Numbered from the stretch's first letter, positions 1 through 5,860 are shown. The stretch: DNA of 6,509 nucleotides from Deltaproteobacteria bacterium RBG_16_44_11 (GCA_001797845.1 MGQN01000023.1:4781-11289), one strand, 5' to 3'. Translations and numbers: made by a program. Notes: generated by a model not told the origin, from the letters alone.

Positions 1-165
1 AGCGGCATGGTGGGTTCTTTTATCGATGCAGGATTTTCCCATCACGCTGCGGCTGTTGCCGCGCTGAAGGCAAATCGTAGGGCCGGAGAATATGCGCAGG
101 CGAGTCCTGCGACAAAAATCCGTCAGATTATTGCTGCGATTCCCAAAATACTAAACCATAATTAA
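1..165 (+). CDS. 3' end of a gene, probably NAD(P)H-hydrate dehydratase C-terminus (partial)
   Basis: The first reading frame is open from the window edge to a TAA at 163-165 and gives 54 residues; the start lies outside the window. The visible part begins SGMVGSFIDAGF, continues through an Ala-rich helix and a NRRAGEYA segment, and ends in a helix containing IIAAIPKIL. In ADP-dependent NAD(P)H-hydrate dehydratases (ribokinase-like fold, repair of hydrated NADH/NADPH) the catalytic GxGD loop is followed by a very similar pattern: a small-residue helix, an aliphatic helix ending in (N/G)xxAGxxA, and a final 'ATDIIEAIPE'-like helix. The match is by pattern only, because the catalytic GxGD is just upstream of the window. 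Another ribokinase-like or unrelated enzyme remains possible. It ends 33 nt before the TusA-family gene on the same strand, so the two may be co-transcribed. Confidence 0.4.
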   Translation, partial: SGMVGSFIDAGFSHHAAAVAALKANRRAGEYAQASPATKIRQIIAAIPKILNHN

Positions 166-198
166 GTTAAAACAAAAAGAGAAGAAAGGAAAAAGATT

Positions 199-417
199 AT
201 GATAGAAGTAGACGTAAAAGGATTGAGTTGTCCGATTCCCGTGGTGAAAACAAAACAAGCCATGGAAAATAATCCCAAAAAAACGATTACTGTTGTTGTA
301 GACAGCAACGTGGCCAAAGAGAATGTATCGAGGCTGGCTGAATCAAAAAACTATTCGATAAAGGTGGAGCAAGCGGCAAATGAAGAATGCAAGCTGGTTT
401 TGACACCCTCCGCTTAA
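199..417 (+). CDS. TusA/SirA-family sulfurtransferase (YedF N-domain-like)
   Basis: A 72-residue protein covering exactly one TusA-like domain. It starts with a beta strand (IEVDVKGL) that leads into the family signature CPxP, here C11-P12-I13-P14. Cys11 is the persulfide-carrying residue in this family, which passes sulfur to partners in tRNA thiolation, molybdenum-cofactor and related pathways in the cytoplasm. The central segment VDSNVAKENVSRLAES resembles the 'VDNxxAxENVxRFAES' segment of YedF-type TusA domains more than that of E. coli TusA. YedF usually carries a second, DsrE-like domain; this protein stops after the first, so it is a stand-alone carrier. The ATG is preceded by an AAGGA stretch at 186-190, a reasonable ribosome binding site. 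A hairpin terminator follows. The exact sulfur acceptor cannot be told from the window. Confidence 0.9.
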   Translation: MIEVDVKGLSCPIPVVKTKQAMENNPKKTITVVVDSNVAKENVSRLAESKNYSIKVEQAANEECKLVLTPSA

Positions 418-436
418 TTGCTTTTTTAAAGACATC

Positions 437-493
437 AAAAGGCGCGATTTTTCAGTTGTTCTCCAAAAAAATAACCTGAGAAGCGCGCCTTTT
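437..493 (+). terminator. Long-stem hairpin terminator after the TusA-family gene
   Basis: A perfect 10-bp inverted repeat (AAAAGGCGCG at 437-446, CGCGCCTTTT at 484-493) encloses 37 nt. The loop can be partly closed by a further CAG/CTG pairing at 453-455 and 477-479. The right arm runs into TTTTAATTTTG. The A-rich left flank makes it plausible in both directions. The long loop is atypical for an intrinsic terminator. Confidence 0.6.
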
Positions 494-500
494 AATTTTG

Positions 501-530
501 TTTACTTTTGAATCGAAAAATTGCTATAGC
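501..530 (+). promoter_or_regulatory. Candidate sigma-70-like promoter for the NUDIX gene
   Basis: A TTTACT box at 501-506 and a TATAGC box at 525-530 are separated by 18 nt, directly after the terminator stem and about 38 nt before the NUDIX start. Both boxes are only partial matches to the consensus, and the position supports the call more than the sequence does. Confidence 0.25.
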
Positions 531-568
531 TCTGGCGGCACTATTTACCCTGAAAATTAGAGAATCGT

Positions 569-1459
569 ATGTATTCAACAGGCAATAAAACAGTTTTTAA
601 AGACGCGGCAACCGTTATTTTAGTCCGGTCGGGGATTTCGGACGTATGGGAAATATTTTTGGCGCGGCGTCATCAAAAGCAAGCCTTTATGGCGGGGGCG
701 TATGTGTTTCCCGGCGGGCAACTGGAAGAAACCGACAGCGACCCGCAACTAGAAAATTATATCAAGACTGCGGATTTATTTGATCCGTGCCGGTTACTTC
801 AGGACAACAACTTACCGAAAGAAAAGGCGCGGGGACTGTTTATCACCGCCATCAGGGAAACTTTCGAAGAGGCCGGAATTCTTTTAGGCGGCAATACTGC
901 CGGAAACTTTGTTTCGTTTTATAATGAGGAGGTTCTTAAAAGATTCAATGATTACCGGCCGGATCTTAATGCCTCACAAATTACACTGGCGGAAATTGCC
1001 CAAAAAGAAAAGATTTTGTTATTCCCCGACACTTTGATCCCTTATGCCCACTGGATTACACCGGAATTCGAAAAAATGAGATTTAACACCCGCTTTTTTC
1101 TGGCTCAGTTGCCACCATGCCAAACACCTGTGGCTGACACGGTAGAGCTTACGGAATCGCTTTGGGTAACACCCCAAAAAGCGCTGGAAATGCAGCGCGA
1201 ACGGAAAATTCTTTTAATGCCGCCCACTCTGAAAACGATAGAAGAGTTATCCGCTTTTAAAGATATTGAAGAACTTTTCTCCGCAACCAAAAAAAAGATT
1301 ATCTATCCCATCCTGCCGCAATTAGCGGGAAACAGCCTCAAGTTACCGCACGATCCCGAATACAGTATCGAAGCCTATAAAAGACCGCCGAACCCTGATG
1401 AACCTTCCCGCATTATTAGCGAAAACGGCGTTTGGAAAACGGCTTATTACAATAAATGA
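569..1459 (+). CDS. NUDIX hydrolase, NUDT19-like with interrupted Nudix box
   Basis: A 296-residue protein predicted to hydrolyse a nucleoside diphosphate linked to another moiety. The N-terminus (DAATVILVR, then EIFLARRHQKQAFMAGAYVFPGG) is the standard Nudix strand and turn, with the FPGG ending at residue 50. The catalytic helix RETFEEAG lies at residues 96-103. A normal Nudix box (GX5EX7REUXEEXGU) puts 14 residues between its Gly and this Arg; here there are 46, an insertion of about 32 residues. Such a split box is typical of NUDT19/RP2-like proteins, some of which hydrolyse CoA or acyl-CoA; that substrate is only a suggestion here. The later segment LFPDTLIPYAHWITPEFEKMRFNTRFFLA is also typical of that group. 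An in-frame stop at 551 leaves ATG 569 as the first start; its ribosome binding site is weak (AGAG at 560-563). It is a single-gene unit between two terminators. Confidence 0.88.
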   Translation: MYSTGNKTVFKDAATVILVRSGISDVWEIFLARRHQKQAFMAGAYVFPGGQLEETDSDPQLENYIKTADLFDPCRLLQDNNLPKEKARGLFITAIRETFEEAGILLGGNTAGNFVSFYNEEVLKRFNDYRPDLNASQITLAEIAQKEKILLFPDTLIPYAHWITPEFEKMRFNTRFFLAQLPPCQTPVADTVELTESLWVTPQKALEMQRERKILLMPPTLKTIEELSAFKDIEELFSATKKKIIYPILPQLAGNSLKLPHDPEYSIEAYKRPPNPDEPSRIISENGVWKTAYYNK

Positions 1460-1489
1460 TTACAGCGATTATTTGCTCAAGATATTGAT

Positions 1490-1525
1490 TATGGGATTGT
1501 TGCGTCGCTTCTCGCAATGACGCAA
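1490..1525. repeat. Short palindromic repeat remnant ending in GCAATGAC
   Basis: The stretch holds TTGCG (1500-1504) pairing with CGCAA (1513-1517), and alternatively TTGCGTC (1500-1506) pairing with GACGCAA (1519-1525), so it can form two overlapping hairpins. It resembles the interspersed 'ATTGC...TCGC...GCAATGAC' intergenic repeats seen in many Desulfobacterota-like genomes. A related stretch lies in opposite orientation at 3955-3967: ATTGCGGAGCGAC against the reverse complement of 1505-1518, ATTGCGAGAAGCGA. Confidence 0.45.
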
Positions 1526-1560
1526 AGATTAATGGTTTAGTGCTGATTAAATTTAGAAGT

Positions 1561-1600
1561 GCCCCGGACCTTGTAATTAAAGTCCGGGGCTGTTTATATT
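1561..1600 (+). terminator. Strong intrinsic terminator after the NUDIX gene
   Basis: A perfect 9-bp GC-rich stem (GCCCCGGAC at 1561-1569, GTCCGGGGC at 1582-1590) with a 12-nt AT-rich loop is followed by TGTTTATATT. It lies between the convergent NUDIX and LemA genes. The T-rich tail is on the plus strand, so it mainly serves the NUDIX transcript, but the stem could also stop minus-strand transcription leaving the LemA gene. Confidence 0.8.
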
Positions 1601-1615
1601 TATGAGAATTCGTTG

Positions 1616-2191
1616 TTAGAATTTTACCTGCGGAGCGGTTTTGGCGTCTTTAGGCGCTTCGAAATAAGGAGATTCTTTAAAATTGAACATACCGGCGATT
1701 ATATTCGCGGGGAATGTTCGGATAGCCTCGTTATAAGCCTTAACCGCTTCATTGTATCTCATTCTTTCCACGGCAATTCTATTTTCCGTACCGGCCAGTT
1801 CATCCTGCAGGCGCATAAAATTCTGGTTCGATTTTAAATCCGGGTATCTTTCCACTACCAACAAAAGTCTGCTCAAGGCGCCGGATAATTGATTGTTGGC
1901 GGCAATTTTATCAGGAACAGTTCCAGCGCCGCCTACTCTCGCGCGGGCGTTGGTTACTTCCACCAGAACGCTTTTCTCCTGCTTGGCGAAACCTTTGACT
2001 GTTTCCACTAAATTGGGAATCAAATCATAGCGGCGCTGAAGCTGGTTTTCCACCTGCGACCAGGCGGCTTTTATCGCTACGTCCATTTTCACAAATTTAT
2101 TGTAATTGCCGGCGAACAATGAATAAAAGGCAAACACAATAAAAAGTATTACTACTATTCCGATGATTAAATTTCTTTTCCCTGATTCCAT
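1616..2191 (-). CDS. lemA: LemA family membrane protein
   Basis: A 191-residue LemA protein of normal family length. It starts with a short charged N-terminus and one hydrophobic membrane segment at about residues 8-28 (LIIGIVVILFIVFAFYSLFA). The helical LemA core follows: AWSQVENQLQRRYDLIPNLVETVKGFA, then LSRLLLVVERYPDLKSNQNF, then LAGTENRIAVERMRYNEAVKAYN, and a short tail with SPYFEAP. These segments are family hallmarks. The cellular role of LemA is not settled; it is envelope-located and is often encoded next to TPM-domain proteins, as here. ATG 2191 has a near-perfect ribosome binding site, AGGAGGA on the minus strand at 2196-2202, much the strongest in the window. It is the last gene of a three-gene minus-strand operon, 29 nt after the nucleotidyltransferase gene. 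Confidence 0.95.
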   Translation of the reverse strand: MESGKRNLIIGIVVILFIVFAFYSLFAGNYNKFVKMDVAIKAAWSQVENQLQRRYDLIPNLVETVKGFAKQEKSVLVEVTNARARVGGAGTVPDKIAANNQLSGALSRLLLVVERYPDLKSNQNFMRLQDELAGTENRIAVERMRYNEAVKAYNEAIRTFPANIIAGMFNFKESPYFEAPKDAKTAPQVKF

Positions 2192-2195
2192 TTTG

Positions 2196-2202
2196 TCCTC
2201 CT
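2196..2202 (-). promoter_or_regulatory. Strong ribosome binding site of lemA
   Basis: AGGAGGA on the minus strand, 4 nt before the LemA ATG. The other two genes of the operon have weaker or no visible sites, so LemA may be made in higher amount than its operon partners. Confidence 0.75.
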
Positions 2203-2220
2203 AAATTATGTTAGCTCATT

Positions 2221-2946
2221 TTATAATGAATCGACGATATTGCACATATTCGCGACTTCCTGAACATATTTTTTAAAAAGCCCGGCGACCTCTTTGCCGG
2301 ATAAATTGTTCTTTCCTTCTTTTATATCTGCGCATTGCAAAAAAGCTTTGGCATCAAATTTAACGGTTTTGACCAATTCTTTTATCGTATCGCGTCTATC
2401 CCGCGGCGCGGCATGATGCTTATAATACAGCAAAGCGTTGAAAATGGAAATAAAGGCTGTAAATGATCGATCGATTAGATTTTTTAGTTGTCTCGGTTTG
2501 CCCTCTGCCTCCAGATAGCCTTCACGAAGAAGAAGCAACTTTCCCTTGAGTTCTCGCTCTATTTGCAGACGTAGATTTTCCGGGCGGACATTTATCTGCT
2601 CTAAAATGTTTTCACCATAAATCAAAATATGGTTATTTTTCATATTCAAAAATTCAATAGGATAACAATCCAAAGAGGCATTAATGAAAGTTTGAGTCAT
2701 AACCAGCGGTAAGGCGAAACGACGTTTTCTCCAATATTTAATAATAGCAAATGCATCCGAGAGCTTCTCGATGCCATCCGGTATCAAAACTACGAGCAAA
2801 TTAATATCCGATTTACCCTTGATATAAGAGCCGCCGGCAGCGCTGCCGTAAAGAATAAGAGATACAAGCTCTCTGCCGAATACTTTCAGGTAATCTTGAG
2901 TTAAAGGAACAAAAACATCTTGTGGTTTATCTGGTATTTTTGCCAT
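2221..2946 (-). CDS. Nucleotidyltransferase-fold protein with altered catalytic motif
   Basis: A 241-residue protein of the polymerase-beta/MNT-like nucleotidyltransferase superfamily. The signature LILYGSAAGG...KSDINLLVVL is at about residues 30-54 (numbering from ATG 2946), with G34-S35, then D47-I-N49. The family pattern is GS...DxD/E, the two acidic residues binding metal; here the second is Asn. A likely third carboxylate, E98, sits in YPIEFLNM, as in related 'fPIEfldm' proteins. The rest is a helical C-terminal half with no motif I recognise. The frame also has GTG at 2955, but that codon lies inside the minus-strand GGAGTG that serves as ribosome binding site (GGAG at 2955-2958) for ATG 2946, 8 nt away, so ATG 2946 is preferred. 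The gene lies 20 nt after the TPM gene and 29 nt before lemA, so it is probably co-transcribed. Its target is unknown. Confidence 0.8.
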   Translation of the reverse strand: MAKIPDKPQDVFVPLTQDYLKVFGRELVSLILYGSAAGGSYIKGKSDINLLVVLIPDGIEKLSDAFAIIKYWRKRRFALPLVMTQTFINASLDCYPIEFLNMKNNHILIYGENILEQINVRPENLRLQIERELKGKLLLLREGYLEAEGKPRQLKNLIDRSFTAFISIFNALLYYKHHAAPRDRRDTIKELVKTVKFDAKAFLQCADIKEGKNNLSGKEVAGLFKKYVQEVANMCNIVDSL

Positions 2947-2954
2947 TTTATACA

Positions 2955-2958
2955 CTCC
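2955..2958 (-). promoter_or_regulatory. Ribosome binding site that decides the nucleotidyltransferase start
   Basis: GGAG on the minus strand, 8 nt before ATG 2946. The in-frame GTG at 2955 begins at the last base of this site and has no site of its own, so translation from the ATG is more likely. Confidence 0.6.
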
Positions 2959-2966
2959 ATTGTTTT

Positions 2967-3752
2967 TTAAAAACCACGGCCGGCGCCACCGCCGCCGCTT
3001 CCACCGCCGCCAAAGCCGCCAAATCCGCCGCTGAAACCTCCGCCTCCTCCACGGCTGCCGCTCAAGAGCAGAAGCAATATCCAGGGAAGCATCGACCGGC
3101 CGGTTTTGGTGCCTAAAAGCAGAGCGGCTACAATTAAGAGAAAAATAACTCCAAAAACGTTAACGCCTTTTTTCTCGGCACGGGCTTTTGTTCGGTATGG
3201 CGCGGGCGAGCCGGTCAACTGGACACCGGCATCACGGGCAATGTAAGTCGAGCAGGCATACATCGCATTATAAAGAGCTTTGCCGTAATTGCCTTCCTTA
3301 AGCAGCGGTACAACATACTTATCCAGTATTTCACCGACTAAGCCGTCCGGCAATATACCTTCCACACCGTAGCCGGTTTCAATGCGAACTTGTCTTTCCT
3401 TGACGGTAAGGAAAATTAAAACACCTTTATCCTCGCCTTTTTTTCCGATGCCCCAAGCTTTGTAAAGGCCATTGGCGTAAAGGTTGTAATCTTCATTCTC
3501 GCCGACAGTATCAACGGTTGCCACAACAACAGCCGTGCCCGTCTTCTGCAATACTTCGCGCGCCAGCGCCTCCATCCTTGCAGCATTGGCCGAATCAATT
3601 ACATGGGCAAAATCATTGACTGCTCCGCTTGGAGATGGGTACTTCTCTGCCGCGAATGATGCGCTCGAAAGCCCAATGATAAATATCGCTGTGCATAGAG
3701 ACAGTATTATTTTACCTCTGCTGCCGAGAGGTTTGATCATTTCATTTTTCAC
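2967..3752 (-). CDS. TPM-domain (YgcG-like) secreted/membrane protein with Gly-rich tail
   Basis: A 261-residue envelope protein. Residues 14-34 are a hydrophobic signal peptide ending in SFA before AEKYP. A TPM domain (PF04536, formerly DUF477) follows at about 45-168: VNDFAHVID, a central GTAVVVATVDTVG strand, KGVLIFLTVKERQVRIETGYGVEGILPDG, and a C-terminal helix. Two hydrophobic stretches (about 197-213 and 221-231) lead to a 30-residue tail made mostly of Gly, Phe and Ser. This layout (signal, TPM, membrane anchor, Gly-rich tail) is typical of YgcG-like proteins, commonly encoded with LemA; the biochemical role in bacteria is unclear. The start is uncertain: GTG 3752 or in-frame ATG 3740, neither with a good ribosome binding site. 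It is the first gene of the operon. A CATAAT box on the minus strand (3766-3771) could be its -10 but would leave a very short leader. Confidence 0.9.
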   Translation of the reverse strand: MKNEMIKPLGSRGKIILSLCTAIFIIGLSSASFAAEKYPSPSGAVNDFAHVIDSANAARMEALAREVLQKTGTAVVVATVDTVGENEDYNLYANGLYKAWGIGKKGEDKGVLIFLTVKERQVRIETGYGVEGILPDGLVGEILDKYVVPLLKEGNYGKALYNAMYACSTYIARDAGVQLTGSPAPYRTKARAEKKGVNVFGVIFLLIVAALLLGTKTGRSMLPWILLLLLSGSRGGGGGFSGGFGGFGGGGSGGGGAGRGF

Positions 3753-3834
3753 AACATACCAAAAGATTATGGAGAGACGATTTTTTTTACTGTAACCATC
3801 ATCTTAATTAAGGCATTAGATTTTTGATATTTTG

Positions 3835-3954
3835 TGTCATTCCGAGAAATCCGCCACAGGCGGATGACGAGGGATCATAAAGATCTCTCGTTATGCTCGG
3901 GACATGGATTTCTCCTCAGCTTACGCAGGACCATGGCCGTTGGTCGAAATGACA
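3835..3954. repeat. 120-bp palindromic repeat element with terminal inverted repeats
   Basis: The ends TGTCATTCCGA (3835-3845) and TCGAAATGACA (3944-3954) are inverted copies matching at 10 of 11 positions. A second perfect inverted pair lies inside: GAGAAATCC at 3844-3852 and GGATTTCTC at 3906-3914. Smaller hairpins fill the element: TCCGCC/GGCGGA (3850-3864), CGAGGGATC/GATCTCTCG (3868-3890, one G-T pair) and GACCA/TGGTC (3929-3945). It has no coding capacity. It is the size and shape of a MITE-like or REP/BIME-like intergenic repeat. Confidence 0.65.
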
Positions 3955-4076
3955 ATTGCGGAGCGACTATTGCGTAAAGAATGCCACCTGTCAAGCTGGA
4001 AATGTTGGATGAAAATTAGCCTTGTGTAAGCAATAATTAAATACTAAGGGAATGTTCAACAACTTCGTTAAAAGTA

Positions 4077-4154
4077 GTCACACCGGTGAAAACCGGTGTC
4101 CAGATTATTTGTAATTCTTTAAAATATCTGGATTCCGGCTTTCGCCGGAATGAC
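4077..4154. repeat. 78-bp cloverleaf palindromic repeat
   Basis: Three hairpins abut without spacer bases: ACACCGGT/ACCGGTGT around a GAAA loop (4080-4099), CCAGAT/ATCTGG around a 20-nt AT-rich loop (4100-4131), and ATTCCGGC/GCCGGAAT around TTTC (4132-4151). The flanking GTC (4077-4079) and GAC (4152-4154) can close the whole as a four-arm cloverleaf. The right end, CGGAATGACA at 4146-4155, is the exact reverse complement of 3835-3844 at the start of the 120-bp element. The ATTCCGGC...GCCGGAATGAC half resembles interspersed repeats common in many bacterial genomes. Confidence 0.75.
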
Positions 4155-4168
4155 AAGTCAGATGATTT

Positions 4169-4197
4169 TTTACTTTTTATTAATTCATCAATATTAA
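4169..4197 (+). promoter_or_regulatory. Candidate promoter of the radical SAM gene
   Basis: TTTACT at 4169-4174 and TATTAA at 4192-4197 lie 17 nt apart in a very AT-rich stretch and would give a leader of roughly 25 nt. Both boxes are partial consensus matches. The -35-like box is the same as the candidate upstream of the NUDIX gene. Confidence 0.35.
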
Positions 4198-4230
4198 ATA
4201 AACAAATATTTTCAACAAAATTTACGTCCT

Positions 4231-5769
4231 ATGAATCCGAAAATCATTTTAATTCATCCTCCTATTGCCAAGCCGTCGGAACCTCCGGCGGGTATTGCTA
4301 AATTAGCCGGATGCCTGAAAGCAAACGGTGTTAATTATCGGGTTATTGATGCCAATCTGGAAGGTATCCTTTACCTGATACAAAATACCGCCCAAAATAA
4401 TACAGCAACCGACCGCTGGACATTGCGCGCCGTAAAAAATTTGCAACGCAATCTTGCCGCCCTGCGGAATATAGCGACGTACAGTAATAAAAGCACGTAT
4501 CAGCGGGCTGTCTCCGACGTTAACCGTCTTTTAAATTTAGCGGGGAAAGCCCGGGGCGTTGATATGTCGCTTGCTGATTATCATGACAGCAATCTCACGC
4601 CGGTGAAAAGTTCTGATTTAATTTGCGCCGCGGAAAAATATCAAGATAATCCCTTTTACCCATACTTCGAGACCCGTTTGACTGACGCATTAAAAGAGGG
4701 ACCAGAATTTATCGGCTTTTCCTTAAATTATTTAAGTCAGGCTCTTTGCACTTTTGCCATGATCGGTTTTATCAAGCATGTCAATCCGCGGCAAAAAATT
4801 ATTTTGGGCGGGTCGCTTGTAACTTCGTGGGCTGCATTGGGCGTAAGCATTGATAAATTTCGTGGGCATGTGGATGAAATGATTGCCGGCGCCGGAGAAC
4901 AAAAATTACTGGAACTGTTAGAAATCAACGATGGCCGGACAAATTACCCACCTGATTATAAAGAATTTTCCGTTAATCAATATTTTACCCCCGGCTTTAT
5001 TTTACCCTATAGCGGTTCCCGCGGCTGTTACTGGCATAACTGCGCTTTTTGTCCGGAGAAATCAGAAGAGAATCCTTATCTGCCCTTACCTGTTTTTCAA
5101 GCTTTGGAAGAACTGCAGGTACTTACCCGGCAGACGAATCCGTCATTGATTCATCTTTTGGATAATGCCATTTCTCCGGCGCTGTTAAAAGCACTGGCGC
5201 AAGAAACGCTGAGCGTTCCGTGGTATGGATTTACGCGCGTCACAAAACACTTGGCGGATGATGATTTTTGTTTGGCCTTAAAAAAGAGCGGCTGTGTTAT
5301 GCTGAAGCTTGGTATCGAATCCGGCGATGAGGCCGTGCTCGACTCCTTGAATAAAGGGATAGACTTGCCCACGGCTTCGGCAGTTTTGAAGTCACTTAAG
5401 AAAGCGGGTATTGCCACGTATTGTTATTTCCTTTTCGGGACACCGCCGGAAACTAAAGCCAGCGCGATGAAGACTTTGGATTTCGCAATTGAGCATCATG
5501 ATTGTATCGACTTTTTGAATCTGGCAATTTTTAATTTACCTGCGGGAAGTATCGAGGCGAAAAGTCTGGAAACTCAAGATTTTTACGAAGGCGATTTGTC
5601 GCTTTACAAGAATTTTCAACATCCCCAGGGCTGGCACCGGCCTGTTGTGCGTAATTTTTTGGAGAAAACTTTCAAAAAGCATCCGGCAATAGCACCGATA
5701 GCTCAGCGCATGCCGGAATTTTTTACCTCCAACCACGCCCCGTTTTTTGTTTTAAACAAAGCTTATTAA
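4231..5769 (+). CDS. Radical SAM protein with B12-binding-like N-terminus
   Basis: A 512-residue radical SAM protein. The N-terminus (IILIHPPIAKPSEPPAGIAKLAGCLKANG, then VIDANLEG at 38-45) and the later EFIGFSLNYLSQ...KIILGGSLVTSW look like the Rossmann-type B12-binding domain of this class, split by a segment of roughly 100 residues. The base-off B12 motif DxHxxG is not present; the matching spot reads D40-A-N-L-E-G45, with Asn in place of His. The [4Fe-4S] motif is C266-x4-C271-x2-C274 (GCYWHNCAFC), one residue longer than the usual Cx3Cx2C, a spacing found in some B12-type radical SAM proteins. GIESGDE at 361-367 and YFLFGTPPET further on are standard SAM-binding barrel segments. The start is fixed by an in-frame stop at 4195; no ribosome binding site is visible. 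It is a single gene, so the substrate cannot be inferred; a methyltransfer or other B12/SAM reaction is possible. Confidence 0.85.
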   Translation: MNPKIILIHPPIAKPSEPPAGIAKLAGCLKANGVNYRVIDANLEGILYLIQNTAQNNTATDRWTLRAVKNLQRNLAALRNIATYSNKSTYQRAVSDVNRLLNLAGKARGVDMSLADYHDSNLTPVKSSDLICAAEKYQDNPFYPYFETRLTDALKEGPEFIGFSLNYLSQALCTFAMIGFIKHVNPRQKIILGGSLVTSWAALGVSIDKFRGHVDEMIAGAGEQKLLELLEINDGRTNYPPDYKEFSVNQYFTPGFILPYSGSRGCYWHNCAFCPEKSEENPYLPLPVFQALEELQVLTRQTNPSLIHLLDNAISPALLKALAQETLSVPWYGFTRVTKHLADDDFCLALKKSGCVMLKLGIESGDEAVLDSLNKGIDLPTASAVLKSLKKAGIATYCYFLFGTPPETKASAMKTLDFAIEHHDCIDFLNLAIFNLPAGSIEAKSLETQDFYEGDLSLYKNFQHPQGWHRPVVRNFLEKTFKKHPAIAPIAQRMPEFFTSNHAPFFVLNKAY

Positions 5770-5860
5770 TTGATCGGAACGGCGAGTTCACTGACGAGCG
5801 CCATGAAGCATGTCAGGGCGACTAAAACTGTTTGCACTCCTCAAAACAAACACATGCTCA

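Larger units (their letters stand above)
3753..4230. other. 478-bp noncoding region with clustered palindromic repeats
   Basis: This divergent spacer lies between the TPM operon (minus) and the radical SAM gene (plus). It holds two palindromic elements, 3835-3954 and 4077-4154, that share a 10-bp terminus in opposite orientation. An AT-rich stretch (4156-4230) probably carries the radical SAM promoter. I see no tRNA, no riboswitch that I recognise and no convincing gene; a short open frame across the repeats encodes nothing recognisable. Confidence 0.7.

Noticed and set aside
2967..3060. GC-rich tandem repeat
   Set aside because: The repeat is explained by codons of the Gly-rich tail of the TPM protein, a normal feature of the family.
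2922..3116. Ala/Thr-rich open frame opposite the TPM gene
   Set aside because: It is the complement of the Gly-rich tail codons; low-complexity GGC/GGA runs leave the opposite strand open by chance.
4077..4154. tRNA gene or CRISPR repeat
   Set aside because: The cloverleaf outline lacks tRNA consensus bases (no TTC-type loop, 20-nt middle loop, 3-bp closing stem), and there are no regularly spaced repeats for a CRISPR array.
4086..4301. Open frame of 71 codons across the cloverleaf repeat
   Set aside because: Its first part translates the palindromic repeat and it then overlaps the radical SAM gene in another frame; there is no ribosome binding site and no recognisable protein.
5791..5816. 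CTGAC/GTCAG inverted pair after the radical SAM gene
   Set aside because: Only 5 bp with a 16-nt loop and no T-tract; the hairpin at 5861-5884 is a better terminator.
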